Assembly (NCBI GenBank): GCA_949130495.1
Contig: OX422221.1
Coordinates: forward strand, 149,257,405 to 149,321,404
Length of the DNA stretch: 64,000 bases
From: Sambucus nigra
Lineage: Eukaryota; Streptophyta; Magnoliopsida; Dipsacales; Adoxaceae
Reading direction: 5' to 3'
Of this stretch, positions 47,101 through 58,620 are shown piece after piece (within the stretch, counting starts at the first letter, position 1; each line of letters opens with the position of its first letter). The notes beneath the pieces were generated by a model. It ran no database searches and had not been told where the DNA came from. It saw nothing but the letters and a program-made list of their open reading frames with translations. The translations under genes and the position numbers were made by a program.

Positions 47101-50100
47101 ATGTAACTCGTACGAACCGACCCCATAAACACCAGCCTCCCGATTTGAGTATATGAAGAGAATTTGTAAAAATTGAGACTTAGGCTTAAAAACATGACAT
47201 AAAAGTGTAAAAATGTAAAACAATCACAAAATGGTCCAGTGAGAGGTTCGATCACCTTGCATGAGAGAAATATAACTCGTACGAACTGATCGCGTAGTCC
47301 ACAGCATCCCGATTTTAGTATACGACTAGAATTTAGAAAATTTAGACTTTTAGGCCTAAAAACATGGTGTCAAATGGTGAAAACATAAAACAATAATAAA
47401 ATGGTCCCGTGAGAGGCACGAGCACCTCACGTGGGACCACTGTAACTCGTAAGGACCGACCGTGCAGTACCCGGCCTCTCGGTTTGAGTATACGATGAGA
47501 ATTTTTAAAATTTAGACTTAGTCTTGAAAACATGGCATCAAAGGGTGAAAATGTAGAACAATAATAAAATAGTCCCGTTAGGGGCACCATCACCTCGCAC
47601 GAGACTAATGTAAGTCGTACGAATCGACAGCGTAGTCACGGGACTCACGGTTTGAGTATAAGACGAGAATTTGCAAAAATTTAGTCTCAAGATTATAATC
47701 ATGGCGTCAACCGCTCAAAACGTAAAACAACCACAAAACGGTCCCGTTAGAGGCCAGAGCACCTCGCACGGGACTAGTGTAACTCGTACGAACTGACCCC
47801 GTAGTCACTAGCCTCCCGATTTGAGTTTATGATGAGAATTTGTAAAAATTGAGACTAAGGCATAAAAACAAGACATAAAAGGGTGAAAATGTAAAATAGT
47901 CACAAAATGGTCCTGTAAGAAGCACGATCACCTCGTATGGGAACAATGTAAGTCATAGGGACCGGCCTCTCGGTTTGACTATATGACGAGAATTTTTAAA
48001 AGTTGGACTTAGGCTTGAAAACATGACGGCAAAGGGTGAAAACATAAAAAAACCATAAAACGGTCCTGTTAGAGGCACAATCACCTCGCACGGGACCAAT
48101 GTAACTACTATGAACCGACCTCATAGTCCCCGGCCTCACGGATTGAGTATACGATGAGAATTTGCAAAATTTTGACTTAGGGTTAAAAACATGACGTTAA
48201 AGGGTGAAAACCTAAAACAACAACAAAATGGTGTCGTTACAGGCACGATCACCTCGCACGGGATGAATGTAACTTATACGAACCCACCCCGTAGTGACGG
48301 GCCTTCCGATTTGAGTATACGGCGAGAAATTTGCAAAAATTGAGGCTAGCGCTTAAAAACATGACATAAAAGTGTAAAAACGTAAAACAATCACAAAACG
48401 GTCCAGTGAGCGGCTCGATCACCTCTCACAGGAGAATTATAAATCGTACAAACCGACCGCGTAGTCTCCGGCGTCCCTATTTCAGTATACAATGAGAATT
48501 TGCAACATTTACAATTTTAGGCCTAAAAACATGGCATCAAATGGTGAAAACGTAAACCATCCACAAAATGGTCCTGTGAGAGGCACGAGCACCTCGTACG
48601 GGACCAATGTAACTCGTAGGGACAGACCACATAATCCCCGACCTCTCGATTTGAGTATACGATGAGAATTTGTAAAATTTTGAGTTAGGCTTGAAAACAT
48701 GATGTCAAAGGGTGAAAACATAAAACAACATCAAATTGGTCCCGTTAGAGGCACCATCACCTCGCACGGGACTAATATAACTCGTACGAACCGATTGCAT
48801 AGTCACGAGACTCAGGGTTTGAGTATATGATGAGAATTTGCAAAAAATTAGTCTTGGGATTAAAAACATGGCGTCAATGGCTGAAAACATTAAACAAACA
48901 CCAAACTGTCCCGTTAGAGGCCTCGCACGGGACCAATGTAGCTCGTACGAACCGATCGCGTATTCCCTGGCCTCCCAATTTGAGTATACAATGAGAATTT
49001 AAAATTTTTAGATTTAGGGTAAAAAATATGGCTTTAAAGGGTAAAACCTAAAATAACCACAAAATGGTCCCGTTAGAGGCACGATCACCTCGAATGGGAC
49101 TAATATAACTCGTACAAACCAACCACGTAGTCACCTGCCTCCCGATTGGAGTATATGATGAGAATTAGCAAAAATTGAGACTTAGGCTTAAAAACAAGAC
49201 ATAAAAGGGTAAAAATGTATAAAAGTCACAAAACGGTCCTGTAAGAAGCAAGATCACCTCGCACGGGACCAATATAACTCGTACGAACCCACCACGTAGT
49301 CACCGGCCTCCCGATTTGACTATACGACGATAATTTGCAAAAATTGAGACTTAGGCTTACAAAGATGACATAAAATTGTAAAAGCATAAAATAGTCACAA
49401 AAGGGTCCCGTAAGAAGCACGATCACCTCGCACGGGAACAATGTAACGCGTAAGGACCGACCACGTAGTTCTCGGCCTCTCGGTTTGAGTATATGAAGGG
49501 AATTCATAAAATTTAGACTTAGGCTTGAAAACATGAAGTCAAAGGCTGAAAATGTAAAGCAGCCACAAAAGGGTCCTGTTAGAGGCACAATCACCTCACA
49601 CATGACCTATATAACTCTTATGAATCGACCGCGTAGTCACCGACCTCTCGATTTTAGTATACGACGAGAATTTATAAAAATTTAGACGGGCTTAAAAACA
49701 TGGCATCAACTGGTGAAAACATAAAATATGCACAAAACGGTCCCGTGAGAGGTAAGAGCACCTCGCACGGGACCAAAGTGACTCATACGAACCAACCACG
49801 TAGTTCCCGACCTCCCTGTTTGAGTATACGATGAGATTTTGCAAAATTTAGACTCAGGGTTAAAAACATGTCATTAAAGGGTGAAAACTTAAAACAACCG
49901 TAAAATGGTCCCATGAGAGGCACGATCACCTCGCACGGGACCAATGTAACTCGTACGACCCGACTACATAGTCACCGGCCACCCGATTTGAGTATACGAT
50001 GAGAATTTACAAAAAATGAGACTTAGGCTAAAAAACATGACATAAAAGCGTAAAAATGTAAAAAAATCACAAAACGGTCTAGTGAGAGGCCCGAGCACCT

Positions 50101-53100
50101 GGCACGGAGAAATATAACTCGTACGAATCGATCGCATAGTCCCCGGCATCCCAATTTTAGTATACGATTAGAATTTGCGAAATTTAGACTTTTAGGCCTA
50201 AAAACTTGGCGTCAAATGGTGAAAACATAACACAATAATAAAACGGTCCCATGAGAGGCACGAGCACCTCGCGTGGGACCAATGTAACTCATAGGGACTG
50301 ACCGTGTAGTACCCGGCCTCTCGATTTTAGTATACGTTGAGCATTTGTAAAATTTAGACTTAGGCTTGAAAAAATGACATCAAAGGGTGAAAACGTAAAA
50401 CAACAACAAAACAGTCTCGTTAGAGGCACCATCACCTCGGACGGGACCAATGTTACTCGAAGGAATTGATCGCGTAGTCACGGGACTCGCGGTTTGAGTA
50501 TATGACGTGAATTTGCAAAAATTTAGTCTTAGGCTTAAAAACATGGCGTCAACCGCTGAAAACGTAAAACATCCACAAAACGGTCCTGTTAGAGGCCAGA
50601 GCACCTCGTACGGGACCAATGTAACTCGTACGAACCGACCGCTTAGTCCCCGGACTCCCGATTTGAGTATGCGATGAGAATTTGCAAAATTTAGACTTAG
50701 GGTTAAAAACATGGCGTTAAAGGGTGAAAACCTAAAAAAACCACAAAATGGTCCCGTTCGAGGCACGATCACCTCGCACGGGACCAATGTAACTTGTACG
50801 AACCGACCTCGTAGTCACCGGCCTCCTGATTTGAGTATACAATGAGAATTTGAAAAAATTGAGACTTAGGCTTAAAAACATGACATAAAAAGGGTAAAAA
50901 TATAAAACAGTCATAAAATGTTCATGTAAGAAGAACGATCACCTCGCACGGGACCAATGTAACTCGTAGGGACCCATTGCATAGTCCTCGGCCTCTCGAT
51001 TTGAGTATACGACGGGAATTGGTAAAATATAGACTTAGGTGTGAAAACATGACGTCAAAGGGTGAAAACGTAAAACAACCACAAAACGGTCCCGTTAGAG
51101 GCACAATCACCTCGCATGGGACTAATGTAACTTGTACGAACCAACCGCGCTGTCACCGGCCTCCCTATTTGAGTATACGAAGAGAATTTGCAAAAATTTA
51201 GACTCGGGCTTAAAAAAATGGTGTTAAAGGGTGAAAATGTAGAACATCCACAAAACGGTCTTGTGAGCGGCAAGAGCACCTCGCATGGGACCAATGTAAT
51301 TCGTACAAACCGACAGCAAAGTCTCTGGCCTCCCGATTTTAGTAAACGACGAGAATTTGCAAAATTTTGACTTAAGGTTAAAAACATGGGGCTAATGGGT
51401 GAAAACCTAAAACAACCACAAAATGGTGCCGTTAGATGCACGATCACCTTGCACAGGATGAATGTAACTCCTACAAACCAACCCCGTTGTCACCAGCCTT
51501 CTGGTTTGAGTATACGGCGAGAATTAGCAAAAATTGAGACTAGGGCTTTAAAACATGACTTAAAAGTGTAAAAACGTAAAACAATCACAAAACGGTCCCC
51601 TGAGAGGCTCGAGCACCTCACACGGGAGAAATATAACTCGTACGAACCAATCGCGCAGTCTCCGACCTCTCGATTTTAGTACACGATGAAAATTTGCAAT
51701 ATTTGGACTTGTAGGCCTAAAAACATGGCATCAAATGGTGAAAACATAAAACATCCACAAAACGGTCCCGTGAGATGCAAGAACACCTCGTATGGGACCA
51801 ATGTCACTCATAGGGATAGACCCCGTAGTCCCTGGCCTCTCGGTTTGAGTATACGACGAGAATTTGTAAAATTCAGACTTAGTCTTAAAAACATGACGTC
51901 AAAGGGTGAAAACATAAAACATCAACAAAACGGTCCCGTGAGATGCAAGAACACCTCGTATGGGACCAATGTCACTCATAGGGATAGACCCCGTAGTCCC
52001 TGGCCTCTCGGTTTGAGTATACGACGAGAATTTGTAAAATTCAGACTTAGTCTTAAAAACATGACGTCAAAGGGTGAAAACATAAAACATCAACAAAACG
52101 GTCCCGTTAGAGGCACCGTCACATCGCATGGGACCAGTGTAACTCGTATTAATCGATCGCGTAGTCACGAGACTCACGGTTTGAGTATATGACGAGAATT
52201 TGCAAAAATAGTCTTGGGCTTAAAAACATGGCGTCAACGTCTGAAAACGTAAAACACCCACAAAACGGTCCCATTAGAGGGAAGAGAACCTCGCACCGGA
52301 CCAATGTAACTCGTACGAACAGACCGCGTAGTCCCCGACCTCCCGATTTAAGTATATGACAAAATTTGCAAATTTAGATGTAGAGTTAAAAATATGGCTT
52401 TAAAAGGTGAAAACTTAAAACATCCACAAAATGGTCCCATTAGAGGCACGATCACCTCGCATGGGACCAATGTAACTCGTATAAACCAACCCCATAGTCA
52501 CCGGCCTCCAGATTTGAGTATATGACGAGAATTTGCAAAAATTGAGACTTAGGCTTAAAAACATGACATAAAAGTGTAAAAGCATAAAATATTCACAAAA
52601 GGGTCAAGTAAGAACCATGATCACCTTGCACGGGAATAATGTAACGCGTAGCGACCGATCGTGTAGTCCCCGGCCTCTCGGTTTGAGTATACGAAGGGAA
52701 TTCATAAAATTTAGACTTAGGCTTAAAAATATGACTTCAAAGGCTCAAAACGTAAAACAACCACAAAACGGTCTCGTTAGAGGCACAATCACGTCGCATA
52801 GGACCAATATAACTCGTACGAACCGACCACATAGTCACCGACCTCTCGATTTTAGTATACGATGAGAATTTGCAAAAATTTAGACAGGCTTAAAAACACG
52901 GCGTCAACTGGTGAAAATGTAGAACATGCACAAAACGGTCCCGTGAGAGGCAAGAGCATCTCGCACAGGACCAATGTGACTCGTACGAATCGATCGCGTA
53001 GTCCCCGGCCTCCCGGTTTGAGTATACAACGATAATTTGCAAAATTTAGACTTAGGGTTAAAAATATGCCGTTAAAGGGTGAAAACCTAAAACAACAACA

Positions 53101-55562
53101 AAATGGTCCCGTCTTAGGCACGATCACCTAGCACGGGACTAATGTAACTCGTACGAACCGACGTTGTAATCACCGACCTCTCGGTTTGAGTATACGATGT
53201 TAATTTGAAAAAAATGAGACTTTGGCATAAAAACATGACATAAAAGTGTAAAAACGTAAACAGTCAAAAAAGGGGTCCAGTGAGAGGCTTGAGCAACTAA
53301 CACGGGAGAAATATAACTCGTACAAACCGACCGCATCGTCCTCGGCATCCCGATTTTAGTATACGAAGAGAATTTGCAACATTTAGAATTTTAGGCCTTA
53401 AAACATGGCGTCAAATGGTGAAAACATAAAACAATAACAAAACAGTCCCGTGAGAGGCATGAGCACCTCACGCGGGACCAATGTAACTCATAGGAACCGA
53501 TCGCGTAGTCCCCAGCCTCTCGATTTGAGTATACGACGAGAATTTATAAAATTTAGACTTAGGCTTGAAAACATGGCGTCAAAGGGGGAAAATGTAAAAC
53601 AACAAAAAAACATTCCCGTTAGAGGCACCATCACCTCGCACGGGACTCACGGTTTGAGTATAGATGAAAATTTGCAAAAATTTTGTCTTTGTCTTACAAA
53701 TATGGAGACAATGGCTGAAAACATAAAATGGCCCCGTTAGAGGCAAGATCACCTCGCACAGGACCAATATAACTTGTACGAACCAACCTCGTAGTCACCG
53801 GCCTCCCGATTTGAGTATACGACGATAATTTGCAAAAATTGAGACTTAGGCTTAAAAACATGACATAAAAGTGTAAAAGCATAAAACATTCACAAAGGGT
53901 CCTGTAAGAAGCATGATCACCTCACACGGAACCAATCTAAATCGTATGGACCGACCACGTAGTCCCCGGCCTCTCTATTTGAGTATATGAAGGGAATTCA
54001 TAAAATTTAGAGTTAGGCTTGAAAACATGACGTAAAAGTATGAAAACATAAAACAACCACAAAATGGTCTCGTTAGAGGCACAATCACGTCGCACAGGAC
54101 TAATATAACTCGTACGAACCGACCGCATATTCACAGACCTCTCGATTTTAGTATACGATGAGAATTTGCAAAAATTTAGACAGGCGTAAAAACACGGCGT
54201 CAACTGGTGAAAATGTAAAACAATCACAAAACGGTCCAGTGAGAGGCTCGAGCACCTTGCACGGAGAAATATAACTCGTACGAACCTATCGCGTAGTCCC
54301 CGGCATCCCGATTTTATTATACGATGAGAATTTGGAACTTTTAAACTTTTGGGCCTAAAAACAAGGCGTCAAATGGTTAAAATGTAAAATAATAATAAAA
54401 TGGTCCTGTGAGAGGCACGAGCACCTCGCGCGGGACCAATGTAACTCATAGGGACTGATCGTGTAGTACCCGACCTCTCAGTTTGAGTATACGACGAGAA
54501 TTTGTAAAATTTAGACTTAGGATTGAAAAATTACATCAAAAGGAGAAAACGTAAAACAACAACAAAACAGTCCCGTTAGAGGCACCATCACCTCGCACGG
54601 GACCAATGTTACTCGTACGAACTGACCACGCAATCACGGGACTCACGGTTTGAGTATATGACGAGAATTTGAAAAAATTCAGTCTTAGGCTTAAAAACAT
54701 GGTGTCAACCACTGAAAACGTAAAACAGCCACAAAACGGTCCTGTTAGAGGCCAGAGCACCTTGTACGGGACCAATGTAACTCGTACGAACCGACCGCAT
54801 AGTCCCCAACCTCACGATTTGAGTATACAATGAGAATTTGCAAAATTTAGACATAGGGTTAAAAACATGGTATTAAAGGGTGAAAACCTAAAACAACCAC
54901 AAAATGGTCCCATTCGAGGCACCATCACCTCGCACGGGACCAATATAACTTGTACGAACCGACCTCGTAGTCACCGGCCTCCCGATTTGAGTATACGACG
55001 AGTATTTGCAAAAATTGAGACTTAGGCTTAAAAACATGACATAAAAAGGATAAAAATCTAAAACAGTCATAAAACGGTCATGTAAGAAGAACGATTACCT
55101 CGCATGGGACCAATTTAACTCGTAGGGACCCATCGCGTAGTCCCCGGCCTCTCGGTTTGAGTATACGACAGGAATTGGAAAAAGATAGACTTAGGAGTGA
55201 AAACATGACGTCAAAGGTTGAAAACGAAAAATAACCACAAAACGGTCCCGTTAGAGGCACAATCACCTCGCATGGGACCAATGTAACTCGTACGAACCAA
55301 CTGCGCTATCACCGGCCTCCCGATTTGAGTATATGATGAAAAGTTACAAAAATTTAGACTTGGGCTTAAAAACATGGCGTTAAAGGGTGAAAATGTAGAA
55401 CATCCACAAAACGGTCCCGTAAGAGGCAAGAGCACCTCGCATGGGACCAGTGTAATTCGTACAAACCGACCGCGTAGTCTCTGGCCTCCCGATTTTAGTA
55501 TACGATGAGAATTTGCAAAATTTTGACTTAGGGTTAAAAACATGGGGCTAATGGGTGAAAAC
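44109..55562. repeat. Satellite array, right part
   Basis: Same ~168-bp monomers and variant types as the left part, about 68 copies by length. The order of variants is less regular, with added types such as TAAGAAGCACGATCACC followed by TATATGAAGGGAATTCATAA, and AGACGGGCTTAAAAACATGGC. Some monomers are shortened (for example near 45735, 48915 and 53640). It ends abruptly at 55562, in the middle of a monomer (GGGTGAAAAC), where element C begins, so the array very likely continues beyond that insertion outside the window. Confidence 0.97.
51763..52098. repeat. Two identical adjacent satellite monomers
   Basis: 51763-51930 and 51931-52098 appear the same base for base apart from the first few bases before the anchor, including rare private variants (GAGATGCAAGAACACC, GTCACTCATAGGGATAGACC). 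Spacing 168 bp. This is a very recent single-monomer duplication. Confidence 0.85.
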
Positions 55563-58437
55563 TGTAATACCCCGTAATTTTATTGATATTATATTGTGGG
55601 ATTAATTAAATTAAATGGGTATTAATTGAAAATTAATCCGGATAAAATACTAACGAGATGTGAGTTGGTACTTGATTATAATGTGTATACATATGATATT
55701 ATATGAATATTGAAAATATTGAAATTTGTCGTGAGATAGAAATACGGCAATTTGGAAATTTTGTTGGGACGCGTGTGACAGTCGCGTAAGGAATATAATT
55801 ATTTTAATTAAAAAGTGAATTTTATTTTTATCAACCGTATGGTCATTTTGAGTGCGCCAACGTGTCCGGAAGGGTCAAAATAGTCAGAAAACACTAGCCG
55901 GGGGTTTAGTTTGGGTCCCGGGGCATTATTGGGCCATACCGGTAACTAAAAAGGGTATTTTGGTAATTTTGGAATTTTGGGATTTATGACCAACGAATTT
56001 TGGGAGTTAAAATAAGGAAATTTTATGACCCACTAACCCATTACCAGCACTTAGGTGATTAGAGGGAAACGGGAGTTTTAGGAGAAGTTAGGAGAGGTTC
56101 CCAAAAGAGAAAACCCTAACCTTCATCTTCAACCTTCAACCTTGGGAGAAAAAGGGAGAGCAACCTTCATCAATTCAACACCAAATTCGGAGAATAATCC
56201 AAGGCAAGTGGTTTAATTACGTTAATTTCAAGCGAATGCTTAGAAATTGATATATTTGCATTGTATTGGGAGACTCGTAAAAACCCATGTAATTGGAGTT
56301 ATAAATTCATGTTTTGATAAAGAGATTGCATGTAGAATTGTGTTTGGGCGATTATACTGTCAGAAATACACCTTTTATGTTACAAAAACAGAATTAATTA
56401 TGGATATTGATGACTTTAATTTTCTAGGGTTCATACTCATAAGGTTTGGGGGGGAAATGGGGAGATTTGATAATTGGGTGTTGTTTAGGGGGATTCGACC
56501 CCATATATATGTTAAAATACGACCTATGTATGTTTAGGAATGATTAGAAACCTTGAACTACTGTTGAAATGATGTTTAGATGATATTAGAGGTGAAGAAA
56601 ATTGGGAAAAACGAGATAGGAGAATTCTGGGCTCGAAACTTTCACCTCGTTAGAAGTCCTGCCCAGGTCGTTCGAACGAGCTTCTAACGAGTTGACAGTT
56701 TGACTTCTAACGAGTTGGATGTTCGTTAAATGCCTTTCGTTCGAACGAGATCTCTCTAGATTCCCACTTCATTCGAACGAACTCTCGTTTGAACGATACT
56801 TTTAACGAGTTGACAGATTGGCCTTTTTGGCCTGATTTGATTTCTAATGTCCCGTAACCTGGTTTAATTGTAGATATAACATTCCCTTGATGACTAATTG
56901 ATATAGTTGGGATATTTGGGAAATATTGAGGAGTAAAACATAGAAGTGTGATTGGAACCAAATGAAAATTGTGGATTAGGACGTGAGTGACTAATTACGA
57001 TGTGAGAATAATTGACGATTTAAATGTTAGTATTAACCGGGGATATGTGAATTGCGTAACATTATAAGTTGGTATAAGAATGAGAAGTATACCACTAATA
57101 AATTATGGTAATTACTAAGATGTGTGCATGCTTAGTATATGTATATGATTTTATGTGTATGACATACCTACCATACTTGCTATCACGGGAGGTTTGCGTT
57201 CGCTTAGGGCCATCTACTCTTTGTGTGCCTACGGGGAGACTTAGATTGATACCTCAAGAACATAGGTCAGAGAAGGACTTATTGGGAAGTTAATAAGACT
57301 GCTGATCGTGGGAGCGTAGGTATGTGCGTGACCCATGTGATGTGACTGTGTTCGCCTCCATTGTTTGTGATTGTTGTTATCTGAGAACGATTCTTGAGAG
57401 ATTCGGAATGCGTAATCCTTATGTACGTGATGTACCGGGATGGATAGCAGAGTATGTGTGCATCGCAGCTTAGTCTCGGGTGCTTGTATTGTATATTCAT
57501 GACGTGAATAATATACGCTTAAATAATGAGAACTTTCATGTTGGTATTGTGAGTATAATTATGGTCACGCTTTGAGAAAATAAAAAGGGATAACCTGTAG
57601 TGAATTCTATTGCTAATAATTGAGAATCCGAGTTTAAGTAAGGTCCTCTATTTAATTGATAACGTTAGAATGTATAATGGGAATCGAGTAGAAAGGGGTA
57701 GAACTTAAAACGGTTTAGTTAGATATGAATGTCATTTAGATGGGTACGGTACGTTAGGAGTGCATAATTAGTCGAGAGTTGAGTATTTCATGTGAGTGCA
57801 CGTGCTAACATGTATTTTGCATTGATTGTTTTAATGTTATTAAAACACTTGCTATTTTTAAAATACTCTCCACTTTCGGGCTCTGACCCGTTTGCTTTCA
57901 AATCTATTTTTGTAAAAACCTTTTAGGTGCCCAGCCACAAGGACACCATGCATAGGATTTCCATTCAGGTGACAAGCTGTAGCTGTTGTGGAAGTTATAG
58001 GGCCTTGCTAGTAGACACTTCTGTGTATTGACTCCATATTCAGTTTCATCATTAGTAGGGCATGTCGCCCATTTCTATTAGAGACATTTCTTATTTCAGA
58101 TATTCAGATCTTTTGCATGTAATTTAATTCAGGATACACTGTTTTATTTATTTCATTTGTGGGATTGTTGTGAGGAGTTTTCCTCCGAACTTACTATTAT
58201 TTGTTGGTTACCTTATTCAGACTCTATGGTGTATGGTTATGTTACTCTTTCATTGTTCTTTCAATGCATGTTAATCAGACTTATTTTAAAATTTGACATC
58301 TTACTTTTTAAATACTAGGTGGTTAGTAATTATTAAAATGTTTTCGACAGTGATGCTATTAACTGAACCAACTTGGAATTTTGTATTAATTTAATAAAGG
58401 AGTAGCTACCCGGTATTTAATTAGTCGGGGTGTCACA
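55563..58437 (+). repeat. Element C 5' LTR, 2875 bp
   Basis: Starts TGTAATACCCCGTAATTTTA in the middle of a satellite monomer and ends GGGGTGTCACA two bases before a perfect tRNA-Met primer site. It is homologous to the element A LTRs (shared GGTGCCCAGCCAC/GGTGCCCAACCAC, TATGGTCATTTTGAGTGC and AATAAAGGA... segments) but clearly diverged, so it belongs to a sister family. Open frames at 56247-56537, 56707-56961 and 57105-57293 show no family signature. The 3' LTR and target duplication lie outside the window. Confidence 0.9.
56645..56820 (+). promoter_or_regulatory. Cluster of TCGTTCGAACGA palindromes in the element C LTR
   Basis: Perfect 12-bp palindromes TCGTTCGAACGA at 56668-56679 and 56737-56748, a one-mismatch copy at 56785-56796, a half copy ATTCGAACGAAC at 56771, and three TAACGAGTTG(A/G) boxes between them. 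The homologous place of the element A LTRs (about 2510 and 21560) has a different palindrome, CGAATCGATTCG. Position upstream in the LTR suggests U3 regulatory sites; this role is inference. Confidence 0.5.
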
Positions 58438-58439
58438 TG

Positions 58440-58451
58440 TGGTATCAGAGC
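58440..58451 (+). other. Element C primer binding site (tRNA-Met type)
   Basis: TGGTATCAGAGC, an exact match to the usual plant primer site complementary to initiator tRNA-Met, two bases after the LTR. Confidence 0.92.
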
Positions 58452-58620
58452 ATCAGGTTCTAGTGTCCTTTAGGATCTGTACAGCTTATTATGTTTCCGC
58501 TGAGCTTTCTTTGATGTAGAGCCCTATATTTTAGGACTGTTGTATTCTTTTATGTATGTTTCGCTCTTAAGATATTTTGGGTTTATAACTGCGAACTTAT
58601 AAACCTTACTCTTATTTCAG

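Noticed and set aside
32834..55543. Dozens of open frames of 60-174 codons on both strands in the satellite region
   Set aside because: They are translations of the 168-bp tandem repeat, which keeps phase because 168 is a multiple of three. The same peptides recur on both strands with no start context, conservation pattern or family match.
32805..55562. Regular repeats with a hairpin, considered as a CRISPR-like array
   Set aside because: The whole ~168-bp unit repeats without unique spacers, there are no cas genes, and the context is a plant genome full of retroelements. It is a satellite.
58438..58460. tRNA-Met-like sequence
   Set aside because: Only the short primer-site complement is present (also at 23377 and, decayed, at 15667). 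No cloverleaf can be formed, so there is no tRNA gene.
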